A DNA stretch of 64,000 nt from JAHFUA01 sp963733935 (GTDB lineage: Bacteria > Acidobacteriota > Terriglobia > Terriglobales > Acidobacteriaceae), in assembly GCA_963733935.1 (NCBI GenBank), contig CAVTEQ010000004.1, forward strand, positions 1 through 64,000, given 5' to 3'. The translations under genes were made by a program, and so were the position numbers. The notes beneath the pieces were generated by a model. That model saw only the letters and a program-made list of their open reading frames with translations. It was not told where the DNA came from and made no database searches. Below, one piece after another: positions 1-10,600 of this stretch (its first letter is position 1; the number at the start of each line of letters is the position of its first letter).

Positions 1-142
1 AATTGCGCTTGACATGTTTTCTCATATAACCATGTCTGTAAGGAATTACAAGTACAGAATGGGTGTCCCTGCGTCGCCAGGGAGGCGTACCCGTGCCTGA
101 GCAAAACGCCGCGCGCTCAGCGGCTTCCCTCGGCGTCACGAA

Positions 143-2245
143 CTAGGGGCTAGGTATCACCGCCACGACCTGGTTCGACACGAGACTCTCCAGGCCGGAA
201 GCAGCGATCGCGGTGGCTACGTACAAGTAGGTCTGCCCTGCCGCCACCGAACCATCGATAAAGCTGGTGGAGGTGATCACTCCGCTATTCAGCAGCGAGA
301 AGGTCCCGCCTGTCTGGGCTGTGCGATAGACGTTGTACCCCGCAACCTGGGTGTCGCCGGGCGCCCACGACAACGCTGCCTGGTGCTGTGCCGGCAAAGT
401 GAACACTACGTCGACCCAGAAGTTTGCTCCCGCCGCCCAGGTGCTCGGGAACACGCTGCTGGCGCCGTACTGGAAGGCCCCATTGCCGCTGGCGGCGCGT
501 ACCGCATGCAGCGGCGGATTGTCCACCGCCGCGTAGAAGTAACTGGGGTCATAGCTGAAAAATTCAGGGCTGTGGTACGAGACCACGTACACCGTGTTGG
601 CGGTGATGGCCACCGGGGTGGAGAACAGCACCTGCTGCCAGCCCGAAGGGGTTTCGTTGGTGAAGGTGGCTTGCGCCAGCAAAGTCCCGGTACTCGTCCA
701 CAGGCTGCCGACGTGAGTGCCCGTATTACTGCTTCCCTTGTAGAAGCGAACGCCGCTGATGTATCCGTTCTGATCGGCGGTGAAGAGCATGCCCAACTCC
801 AGCGGAGATCCGCCGTCGGCGTTCAACACCTGGGGAATTACCGTGCTGCTGAAGAGCGAAGAGCCTTGCGACGAAGGCGGTGGAGGTGGCGGGGGCGGTG
901 GAGGCGGGCCGCCGCTCACGGTGATCGTGGCCGTGCCGCTGACCGTCCCCTGGGTGGCCGTGATGGTGGACGAGCCTGCGGCTATTCCCAGGGCCAGGCC
1001 GGCCGTATTGATTCCCGCAACCGCGGGAGTGCCCGAAGACCAGGTAACGCTCCCGGTAAGGTCTTTGGTGGTGCCGTCGGTGTAGGTCCCGGTAGCTTGA
1101 AACTGCTGGAACCCTCCCGCGGCGATCGCGATCGTCGCGGGGCTCACCGCGATCGAGGCCAGCGTGGCCCCGCCGGTGGGCGTGGTGAACACCACATCCA
1201 CCCAGAAGTTCGCACCCACCGCGACGCTCGGGAAGGTGCTGCTGAGCGCATATTGATACACGCCGTTGGCGTTGACGCCACCGGGGGCGTGCAGGGGAGG
1301 GTTATCGACCGGGGAGTTGAAATACCCCAGCGTGTAGCTGAGAGCGCCCGTGCTGTGGTAGGAGATCACATAGGTGGTATTCGCCGTGATCGCCACCGGC
1401 GCAGAGAAGAGCGCCTGTTGCCAGCCCGACGCCGTTTCATTGCTGAAGGTCACCTGCGCCAGCAGTTGCTTGGAACTGCTCCACAAGCTACCCACGTGGG
1501 TTCCGGTGTTGCTGGCATCCTTATAGAAGCGCACGCCGCTGACAAACCCGTTCACGTCAGCGGTGAAGATCATGCCCATCTCCAGCGGAGTGCCGATGTA
1601 AGCCGGGCCAACGGCCGGGACGGCCGAGCTGCTGAACAGGCTGAAAGTGTTCCCGGATGGAGGAGGTGGGGGAGGGGGTGGTGGCGGCGGCGGCGTCGCT
1701 TGCGCGCTGAACACCACATCCACCCAAAAGTTGGCGCTTCCGGCGGCGGTAGTGGGGAAGGTGCTGCCCGCCCCATAGCTATACACCCCGTTTCCCTGGG
1801 AGCCTGGCACCGCGTGCAGAGGCGGGTTGTCCGCCCGTGCGTTGAAGTAGCCGGGGTCGTAGCTGAAGTAAGCGTCGCTGTGGTTCGAGATGACGTAGAC
1901 CGTGTTCGCGGTAATCGCCACCGGGGAGGCGAACGACACCTGCTGCCAGCCGGACGCCGTCTCGTTGGCGTAAGTCGCCTGGGCCAGCAAAGTGCCCGTA
2001 CTCGTCCACAGACTGGCCACGTGGGCGCCTACATTGCTCGAAGCCTTGTAGAAGCGCGCGGCGATGATGAACCCATCCTGATCCGACGTGAACTTCATCC
2101 CCACGTCCAGCGGCGCGCCGGCGTTGTTGTCCGGCGCCGCTGGCACGGCTGTGCTGCTGAACAGCGAAACCTGCGCGCTGGCGGTTGAATATAGGGCGGC
2201 TACGACAAGAAGAGCGATGACGAAGTAATACCTGGCTGCACGCAT
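143..2245 (-). CDS. Secreted protein with three DUF4082 domains, one Big_2-like Ig domain and a C-terminal FN3 domain
   Basis: A 700-residue predicted exported protein. An N-terminal signal peptide (about residues 1-25, ending STASAQ) is followed by three near-identical DUF4082 modules of about 155 residues at roughly 26-181, 202-357 and 462-617. Each ends in a FWVDVVF-type strand. The modules are separated by poly-proline linkers. A bacterial Ig-like (Big_2) domain lies between modules 2 and 3, and a fibronectin-III-like domain closes the protein. The chosen ATG follows a GAGGTGG ribosome site; a GTG five codons upstream is the alternative start. DUF4082 has no known enzymatic role. The arrangement suggests a surface or extracellular binding protein. 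It lies on the same strand as the giant-protein gene run but is separated from it by the opposite-strand DUF4230 gene. Confidence 0.85.
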   Translation of the reverse strand: MRAARYYFVIALLVVAALYSTASAQVSLFSSTAVPAAPDNNAGAPLDVGMKFTSDQDGFIIAARFYKASSNVGAHVASLWTSTGTLLAQATYANETASGWQQVSFASPVAITANTVYVISNHSDAYFSYDPGYFNARADNPPLHAVPGSQGNGVYSYGAGSTFPTTAAGSANFWVDVVFSAQATPPPPPPPPPPPPSGNTFSLFSSSAVPAVGPAYIGTPLEMGMIFTADVNGFVSGVRFYKDASNTGTHVGSLWSSSKQLLAQVTFSNETASGWQQALFSAPVAITANTTYVISYHSTGALSYTLGYFNSPVDNPPLHAPGGVNANGVYQYALSSTFPSVAVGANFWVDVVFTTPTGGATLASIAVSPATIAIAAGGFQQFQATGTYTDGTTKDLTGSVTWSSGTPAVAGINTAGLALGIAAGSSTITATQGTVSGTATITVSGGPPPPPPPPPPPSSQGSSLFSSTVIPQVLNADGGSPLELGMLFTADQNGYISGVRFYKGSSNTGTHVGSLWTSTGTLLAQATFTNETPSGWQQVLFSTPVAITANTVYVVSYHSPEFFSYDPSYFYAAVDNPPLHAVRAASGNGAFQYGASSVFPSTWAAGANFWVDVVFTLPAQHQAALSWAPGDTQVAGYNVYRTAQTGGTFSLLNSGVITSTSFIDGSVAAGQTYLYVATAIAASGLESLVSNQVVAVIPSP

Positions 2246-2487
2246 TGGCTTCCACCTCACCGGGGTTAGTGAGGGCCCCGAGAGGGAGCGGGGTCCACGA
2301 ACAAGAACCGGCCGAGCCAGTACGCTATTGCTTATAGAGGGGAAAGAAAATTCTGCGTTTGGACTAACCCCGCCGACGAGATGCCGGAGGCCCTACGAGG
2401 GGGCTAAATGCGGGTGTGCTCAGGAACGCCTAGCGGGAAAAACTGTCCAGATAATTCCTCACAAAACCAGGAGTAAGATTCGGATCA

Positions 2488-3147
2488 ATGACTCCCGCTG
2501 AACTGCAGTCGCCGCAACCCACCACGGCCCGTCCGTTTCGCTGGCTTACTGGCATTCTCACGGGCGTACTGTTGGCGATGCTCGTAATCGGCGTCGCGCT
2601 ATGGGCGTTCACTGGATTCGGCCTCTTCCAATTCGGCCGCATGCTGCGCGGTGGACAAGTTCACATCAGCGTGGACCAACCCACCGTCATCCGCCAGATC
2701 CGGGCGCTCCAACGCCTCGAGACAGTCAGCTACACCATGGACAAAATTATCAGCGGCGAGCGCGAGAATCCTATCCTGCCGAAATTTCTCGCGGGTGATC
2801 GTTTGCTGCTGGTGGTGCACGGCGAGGTGATCGCCGGATTGGATCTGTCGAAGCTTCAGCCCAGCGACGTCGTGGTACGCGGGGGCAGCGTTTCGATTCA
2901 CCTGCCGCAAGCCGAAATCTTCACCACTCGCCTCGACAACGCGAAGACGCGAGTCTATTCGCGCGACACCGGACTCTTCTCCACGCCCGATCCGAATCTT
3001 GAAGGCGAGGTACGCCAGGAAGCTGAGCGCCAACTTCAGGCAGCCGCATTGCAGGACGGCATCCTGAAGACCGCCGACAAAAATGCCCGCCAAACGCTTA
3101 CCAGCATGCTGACGGGCCTTGGGTTCGGGAATGTAGAGATTCGCTAA
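2488..3147 (+). CDS. DUF4230 domain protein, single-pass membrane
   Basis: A 219-residue protein. A short cytoplasmic N-terminus is followed by one membrane segment (about residues 20-47) and a DUF4230-type domain. Visible family features are the TVIRQIRALQRLETV region, a ligand-like central stretch around LLVVHGEVIAGLDLSKL, and a C-terminal helical part ending in GFGNVEIR. The function of DUF4230 is unknown; members are usually membrane-anchored with the domain outside the cytoplasm. It is divergent from the DUF4082 gene across a 240-bp gap and is probably a single-gene unit. An AGGAG stretch lies about 14 nt before the ATG, so the ribosome site is suboptimal. Confidence 0.85.
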   Translation: MTPAELQSPQPTTARPFRWLTGILTGVLLAMLVIGVALWAFTGFGLFQFGRMLRGGQVHISVDQPTVIRQIRALQRLETVSYTMDKIISGERENPILPKFLAGDRLLLVVHGEVIAGLDLSKLQPSDVVVRGGSVSIHLPQAEIFTTRLDNAKTRVYSRDTGLFSTPDPNLEGEVRQEAERQLQAAALQDGILKTADKNARQTLTSMLTGLGFGNVEIR

Positions 3148-3631
3148 CGGTTTACTCTTACCTCCCAAGCCGGAACTCCGAAGCACTGCAACTCGGGGAT
3201 AGCTCCAGGACCTTCAACAGAACCGGAGCGGCACAAAGGAACGAAGCACAAACGTCCTCAACGGCAAACGTGTGACGCGCTGTCTCAAAGGCACTGCTTA
3301 TTCAGAATTTCCCTAAGGGATGCTGCCTTAGCGCTGCACCGCGGGCGGTGTCGCTACTACGCAGCTTCTGATTTTGTGCACGTTGACGTGGGGTGCGTCC
3401 GGCGCTGGTAGTGCGTCTGCGAATTACGGAGAGGGATACCCCTTGGCCAACGCCGCCGCCAGCTTGGCATCGTGTCCATAAATGTCATCGCTGGTAAAAA
3501 GGGGTAAAAAGGGGGACAGCCTGAACTGTGGGGTTTTCGAGAACAGAGTATAGATGACGCAGTTCAGAGTTCAAGTTGTCTCGCTTCTTGCACAGCGGTC
3601 ATCGGATGGAGCACCCTGGGTGTTTGTGGCA
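3148..3631. other. Intergenic region between convergent genes, no gene seen
   Basis: About 480 bp between the DUF4230 stop and the protease stop. I see no convincing gene in it. It holds a short tandem repeat (GGGGTAAAAA repeated, about 3493-3515) followed by GGGACAGCC. That resembles ends left by REP-associated or IS200-like elements, but no transposase is present. Confidence 0.5.
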
Positions 3632-4597
3632 CTAATGCGAAAAACTATCCAGCACTTCCTTGATGGTGTCGGCGGAGTACACCATCCCCAGCCCGATGCG
3701 CGAGTAAGAGTGCAGCGAGGCATCGAAGATCGGGATCGATCCGCTGACGATTCCCAGGATGTAAGGCCGCGCGGCCGGAGTTTTGTTGCATCCGCAATTA
3801 TCCGGCGACAGCACCACCAGGCTTCCACTCGAACCGGGATAGATGTTCGCATCCAGCAGGAAGCCGTTGATGTGTTCGGGGAAGCTCATGCTGCGCCGTA
3901 GTTCAGGGTTGAAATTGAAACCCTCGAGCGGATCGGTGGAGATTACGCCCACGCGCAACACCGGAGAGACGTTGCGCGGATCGAAAATCGCCGCCGGGTA
4001 TCCCAGGATGTAGACCTGCGAGCCCACTCCGACGCCTTCCGCGCTCATCTTTTGCGTTGGCAGCAGCATCGAGCTGTTCAAGTATTTGCCGGTCTGGATG
4101 GCCTCGATCAGCGATTGAAACTTTGATCCAAAGGCGGCGGTGGCGATGTTGACGACCGCCACGTCGGTCGCAGGGTCGCGATGCAGCCGCACGCTGGGCA
4201 GATATTTTCCGTCCTTGCCGACGATGGGGACGGAGATCTCCTCGATCTTGGGCGCGCCGTAATCTTGCCGGACGACCAGCCTGAGCTGGATGTCTTTGGC
4301 CTGGCCTTCGGGCGGCAGCAGGTGCCGGTTGGTCACCAGGTAAACCTTGGCCTTGGAGATGCCCACATCGCCAAACAGCAGGAACCCCGTGCCATTAATG
4401 ACTCCGACCACTTGCGCAGGCTTGGTAGCTTCACCCGGCGGCGAATCCGCGGCGGCTGGCGCCGGAGAAGTGACCGTGTAGTTGATCAGCACCGTGTTGT
4501 TCAGGAACAGCTTGTCGAGCACCTGGCTGCTGGCGGTGCAGCTCATCAGAGCCAGACAAAATGCAAGAGATGATCCTCGAAACCAATTGCGGCGCAA
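3632..4597 (-). CDS. Exported trypsin-like serine protease (trypsin_2/S1C-like)
   Basis: A 321-residue protein with an N-terminal signal sequence that may be a lipoprotein signal (LALMSC, Cys20). A chymotrypsin-fold protease domain follows. The likely catalytic triad is His92 (VTNRHLLP), Asp145 (DPATDVAVVN) and Ser257 (PGSSGSL). No PDZ domain is seen, unlike DegP/HtrA. It lies 79 nt downstream of the giant PKD/choice-of-anchor D gene on the same strand and could process or turn over that surface protein; this link is inferred only from position. Length and triad look complete, so it is probably active. Confidence 0.82.
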   Translation of the reverse strand: MRRNWFRGSSLAFCLALMSCTASSQVLDKLFLNNTVLINYTVTSPAPAAADSPPGEATKPAQVVGVINGTGFLLFGDVGISKAKVYLVTNRHLLPPEGQAKDIQLRLVVRQDYGAPKIEEISVPIVGKDGKYLPSVRLHRDPATDVAVVNIATAAFGSKFQSLIEAIQTGKYLNSSMLLPTQKMSAEGVGVGSQVYILGYPAAIFDPRNVSPVLRVGVISTDPLEGFNFNPELRRSMSFPEHINGFLLDANIYPGSSGSLVVLSPDNCGCNKTPAARPYILGIVSGSIPIFDASLHSYSRIGLGMVYSADTIKEVLDSFSH

Positions 4598-4676
4598 TCG
4601 CTCCCTCCGGATGTCAGCTCACCTTATTACACTACCAGACAAGCGCTGCATAAAGATGATGGTGGATGGGACGCCC

Positions 4677-7600
4677 TCAGTTGATGGTGATAGACAACTG
4701 ATTGCCAGACGATGGCGTGGTGAATCCGGACGGAGTCGCCACCGAGATGTCGGCAACACCTGTGGCCTCGAGTTGCAGAACGACCGGAACACTGGAACTG
4801 CCGGCGTTGACCGAAACCGGGCTGCCCACCACGACGGCGGCCGGACTGTCGCTGGTTACCGCGACCGATGCCGAAAAGCCGCCCCGTACGGCCTGCGGGG
4901 GAATCTGCGTTGGGGCCAGATTTGCATCCAGCACCACGGCGCTGACTGTCAGGCTGGCGGTGCCATTGCCGAGTTGTGCGCCGAAGTTTCCTCCATATCC
5001 ATTCGGACCGCTGATCACCAACGCAGCGGGCGCCAGGGTGACGGTGATGAAGCCGGGATTGAATCCTGGCGCGCTCGCCGTCAGCGTCGCCGTGCCTGAA
5101 TTGGCCAGGGCCTGTACGTAGTAGTTGGGGAAGCCCACGGAGTTCACGCCGTTGCCCAAGGGAACGACGACGAGAATGGACTGGCTGCCGACATCCGTCG
5201 CCGCCGTACCGGTGCAGCCCAGGATTTGCTGGCAGTTCGACAGCAGCACATTGGGATTGTCGCTGGTGATGGTCACCGGAAGGTTGCTGGGGGCGGGAGC
5301 ATCGAGCGAGCCCGCCCCAGGCGCTTCCAGATTGCCTCCGACGGTTGGGGTTACCATGAGCAGCGACAGCGAGGGCTGATTCACCGTGACCGTCAATTGC
5401 CCTCCGCTGGCCGGCGTGCTGAACCCGGCCGGCTGGGTCACGCTCAACACCGTAGTGCAGGGCGCGTTGCAGCTCTGCGCCGGCTGGAATGCCAGGTTGC
5501 TGTTCGAGCTGTCGCCGGAATTGAACAGCGCGGGACTTCCCGTGATGGTGCCTGTGCTGGGCGTGCCGCTGACCACCGCCACCGAGGCTGAACTTCCCGG
5601 CCGCAACTGGGCGGGCGAGAGCGGCCGCGATGAGGAGTCCAGTTGCCACAAGGCCACCGTCAGGCCGGTCGCCGGGGAGATCGTGGTGGTGGAGAAATTT
5701 CCCGCCACGCCGTTGGCGGTGCCGAACACGAACGCTGAGCCCAGCAAGCCCACATTTCCTGTGCCGCTGGAGTACCCCGAAGCGCTGGCCGTCAGCGTCA
5801 CCGGGCCGGAGGAGGCCAGAGCCTGAACGTAGAAAGTAAGCGTGGTTGCTCCGGCGGCCAATTGCAGTCCTATGCTGCTGCTGCCCACCGTGGTGGGATT
5901 CGCGCTCAGCAATACCTTGGTGGAATCGGAGCTGGTGATGGTTACATTCAGGGGTTTCGTGGAAGCCTGGGTGAGGCGGCCAATCCCCAGCGCTTGCTGA
6001 TTGAAGCCTACCAGTATCGGATTGAGGGTAATCGTGGGAGCGATAACCGTAGCGGTAAGCTGTGTGCCGGTGATTGGAGTTGAGTATCCGCCTGGCTGAG
6101 CAATGCTGAGCAGGGTCGTTCCCGCCGCTTTGGGTTGGAACGTGACAATACTGCTGGTGGCAGCTCCCGGCTGCACCACCGCGGGGTTGCCGGAGACGGT
6201 TCCGATTGCCGTCGTACCCGAACTTACCGTCACGTTGGCGATCGCCCCACCGCGCAGCGGCTGGCTGGTGGACAACACGTTGCCCGAAGCGTCCAACTGC
6301 ACCGGGCCCACCGTCAAGATGGAGTTCGCGCCCAAGGTTGCGGTGAAGTTGGCGCCCGGTCCGTTCGGGCTGTTCAGCACGAAGCCGGAAGGCGTGAGCG
6401 TCACCGTCGCCGATCCCGAAAGGTAGCCCGGTGCGGTGATGGTGATCTGGGCGGTGCCCGAGGAGGCCAGCGCCTGCACCCAGAAGCCGGGGAAGCCGAA
6501 GCCCAATCTGCCCTGTCCGGCCGGTACCGTGCCCGTTATCTGACCAGTGCCCTGCGTCACGCCGGTGGGATCCGTCGCGAATGGGACGAGCAAAACTTTG
6601 CTGGTGTCGCTGCTGGTGATCGTAACCGGCAGGGGACTGGTGGGTGCGACATCGAGAGAGCCGGTCGCCAGGGCCTGCAGATTTCCACCCAGGCTCAGCG
6701 GAGCCAGCGAAATTTGGCCCTGCCCTCGCCCTGTACCCGAGACCGACACCGTCTGCGGACTATTCGGTGCATTGTCGGCAATACTCATGGTCGCAGCGCG
6801 CGCGCCTTGTCCGGTTGGAGTAAAGGTGACGCTGAGCGTAGTGACGCCGCCATTCTTCGCCACCGTGAACGGACCTGGCGGAGTCACCTGGAATTCGGAC
6901 GCATTCGTGCCGCTGAACGACACGCTGGAAACGCTCAGGTCGGTTTGGCCGGTATTGGTGATGGTCACCGTCAGCGGCGCGCTGGTGGTGTTGACCGGCT
7001 GCGGGTTGAAGGTAAGGGTGCCGGCGCTGAGCGTGGCGGTCGGCGGAGTTGCGGTGCCGGTGCCGGAGAGCGCCACCGACTGAGGGCTACCAGAGGCGTT
7101 ATCTGTGAAGATCAAGCTCGCCGTGCGCGAACCGCCGGTTGCCGGCGTGAAAATTACGTTCAACGCCAGATTTCCGCCTTGAGGAATGGTCTGCGGGAAA
7201 ACACCGCCGCCTACGAGGCTGTAGCTGAAGTCAGTCGCATTGGCGCCGACCATGGTAAGGCTGTTGATCACCAGGTTGGCCGTTCCTGTGTTGCTGATTG
7301 TCAGCGGCAATGCCGTACTGGGTACGTTGTCCTGCTGTGTTCCGAAATTCAAGCTGACTGGACTTGCACCGTAGATTGGCGCGCCGACGCCGGTGCCGTT
7401 GAGGGTTGCGGTTTGCTGATTGGGGATCGCGTTGTCGTTGACTTGCAGGGTTGCGGTGCGACCGCCTACGGCGGAAGGCGTGAAGATCACCGCAATATTC
7501 CCCGTTCCGCCATTCGGGCTCACCGTCATGGGCGCCGTGCTGGTCGAGAAATCGGAGGCATTCGCCCCCGCAAACGAGAAGCTGGTGATGGTCAGCGGCG

Positions 7601-10600
7601 CGGTCCCCGAGTTCGTGACGGTCACCACTACCGGCGCGCTCGGGGAGCCGGTTGCCTGGTTGGGAAAGGGGACCGGATTTGGACTGAGCGCGGCGATCGG
7701 CAGAATGCCGTTACCGGCGAGCGCAAGCCCTTGCGGGCTGTTCGGCGCGTTGTCGGCGAAGTTCAGCGTCGCCGTTCTGTTGCCCGTCGCACTCGGGGTA
7801 AAGATCACGCCAAGATTCTGGACGCCGCCGGCGGCGACCACCAGCGGAGATGCCGGCGTCGGCGCAGTGAAGCCGGAGGGGAATGAGAAGTCCGCCGGGT
7901 TCGCGCCGGTGATAGAGATCCCCGTAATTTGAAGATCGGCATTACCGGTGTTGCTGACCGTGAATGGGACAACAGCGCTGGCCACGCTTTGCATCTGCGA
8001 GGCGAAATTGATGAGGGACGGGTTGAACACAATGGTTGGGCCAACGCCGTTGCCGCTCACGCCTAGAGACTGCGGACTGCCGCTGGCGTTATCCGTGAAC
8101 TGCAACGTGGCCGTGCGCGGCCCGAACGCTGCCGGGGTGAATACCACCGGAATGGCGGCGGTGCCGCCGTTCGCGGCAACCGTGATCGGCAGGCTTGGCG
8201 TGGGTGCGGTGAAGCTCGCCGGAAGCGCGAAGTCTCCAGGGTTGGCGCCGCCAAAGGTCAAGCCGGTTATCTGCAGTGAGCCGTTCCCCGTATTCGTAAC
8301 CGTGATCGACAAGGGGGCGCTGGGCGCATTCAGATTTTGATTCCCAAATGCCAGAGGGTTGGGACTCAAGCCCAGGGTCGGCGCTGTGCCCGTCCCGGTA
8401 AGCGAGACGGCGTGCGGACTGCCGCTGGCGTTGTCCGAGATGAGCAGCGTGGCGGCACGCTGCCCGGTGGCCGTCGGCTTGAATACGACGGGAATGCTGG
8501 TCGCGCCGCCATTGGCGGCGACGGTGATGGGGGCAGCAGTGGTGGGGACGGTGAAGCCGGCCGGCAGTCCGAAGTCTCCGGGGTTGCTGCCGCTGAACCC
8601 CAGTCCGGTGATTTGCAACGGGGCATTGCCGGGGTTCGTGACCGTGAGGGGCAGCGTTGCGCTGGTGCCGACGGCTTGCCCGGCGAACGGCAGGGGATTG
8701 GGACTCAAGGAGATGTCCGGGGCCGCGACCACGCCGGTGCCGGACAACGACACGGCCAGGCCCGTGCCGCTGGTGTTGGTGATGATCAGGGTCGCCGTGC
8801 GCGCGCCCTGCGCCTGCGGCGTGAACAGGACGTTGACGGTGAAGTTGGTCCCTGGCAGCAGCGTGAACGACCGGGAACCGCTGACGTTGAAGTCGCTGCT
8901 ATTGAGGCCCGCCAGCAGCATGCCGGTCACGCTCACCGTGGCGCTGGTGTTATTGCTGACCACGACTGGCAGACTGGCGGTCACGTTCAGGCCCTGGTTC
9001 TGGAAGTTGAGAGAAGCCGGGCTGACCGAAACCCCCGTGCCCGTGGTGCCGTTGCCGGACAAGGCGACGGTATGCGTGGTGCCACCGCTGTTATCGGTGA
9101 TCGTCAAGCTCGCCGAGCGCGCTCCGGCGGCCGTGGGGGTGAACGTGACGGGAATGGCCGCGGTGCCGCCATTGGCCGCTACCGTGATGGGAGCGGTTGC
9201 CGTGGTCGAAAAGTCTCCGCTGTTTGTGCCGCTGAACGCCAAGGCCGTGATCTGTACAGACGTAGTGGCGGCGTTGGTTACAGTGACGGGCAGCGGCGTG
9301 CTGCTGCCGTTCACTGCCTGATCGGGAAAGGCAAGGCTGGCCGGCGTCACGCTGATCGCCCCGGTCTGCCCGGAGGCGCCGTTCAGCGCGACACTGTGCG
9401 GGCTGCCGCTGGCGTTGTCCGTGACGATGAGCGACGCGCTTCGCGTGCCGGACGCTGTCGGTTTGAACACCACCGGGATGCTTGTAGCGCCGCCATTGGC
9501 AGCGACCGTGATGGGCGCGGCTGAAGTGGGAAGAATAAAGGTTGCCGGGAACCCGAAGTCCGCGGGATTGCTTCCCCCGAATCCCAGCCCCGTGATCTGG
9601 AGAGCGGCGCTGCCGGTGTTGCTGGCAGTCACTGGCTGTGGCGCGCTGGTGGTACCGACTGCCTGGTTGGGGAACGACAGACTGCTCGGGCTGAGCTGAA
9701 TGGCCGGGCTGCTGTTGCCGCCGATGCCGTTCAGGGTCACGGCGTGGGCCGCGCCTCCGCTGTTGTCGAGGATGATGATGGTTGCCGCGCGCGGGCCCAG
9801 CGCCAGCGGCGTGAACAGGACGTTGACACTGGCGTTGCCGCCTGGCAACAGCGTGAAGGACCGGGAGCCGCTGATGTTGAAATCGCCGCTGTTGGCGCCC
9901 GCCAGCAGCATGCCGGTGACGCTCACCGCGGCGCCCCCGGTGTTGCTGACCGTAAGCGGCAGACTCGCGGTCGTGTTCAGCGCCTGGTTCTGAAAGTTCA
10001 GCGCAGACGGGCTTACCGAGATGCCCGGTGGCGTGCTGATGCCGTTGCCGGACAAAGCCACGGTGTGCGCGCTGCCGCCGCTGTTATCGGCGATGGCCAA
10101 GCTGGCGGCGCGAGAGCCGGCGGCCGTGGGCGTGAACGTCACGGGAATGGACGCTGTGCCCCCGTTGGCCAAAACCGTGACCGGCGCTATCGCGGTGGTC
10201 GAGAAGTCTCCGCCGTTAGCGCCGGAGAACGCCAGGGATGTTATCTGTACCGCGGCGGTTCCGGAGTTCGTGACCGTCACCGGCGATGGCGCGCTGCTGC
10301 TTCCGACTGCCTGATCGGGAAAGGCGATGCTGGGCGGCGTCACGCTGATCGTCCCTGACTGCCCGGAGATCCCGGTGCCGCTGAGCGGAACTGCTTGAGG
10401 ACTGTTAGGGGCGTTGTCCGTGATCAACAGCGCGGCCGCGCGCGCTCCCAGCGCTGCCGGGTTGAACACCACGGGAATGCTCGTGCTGCCGCCATTGGCC
10501 GCGACGGTGATCGGCGAGCCTGCGGTCGGCGCGGTGAAGGCCGATGCGAATGCGAAATCGCCGGCATTGCTCCCGCTGAATCCCATTCCGGTGATCTGCA

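Noticed and set aside
9..36. TTGACA and a TATAAC box with a GACATG/CATGTC dyad at the left edge
   Set aside because: The box spacing is only 10 nt, too short for a sigma-70 promoter, and the downstream gene on + is not visible.
383..2188. Long open frame opposite the DUF4082 gene (about 600 codons)
   Set aside because: Arg/His/Gly-rich composition with no domain. It mirrors the repeated DUF4082 gene, whose codon use leaves the opposite frame open.
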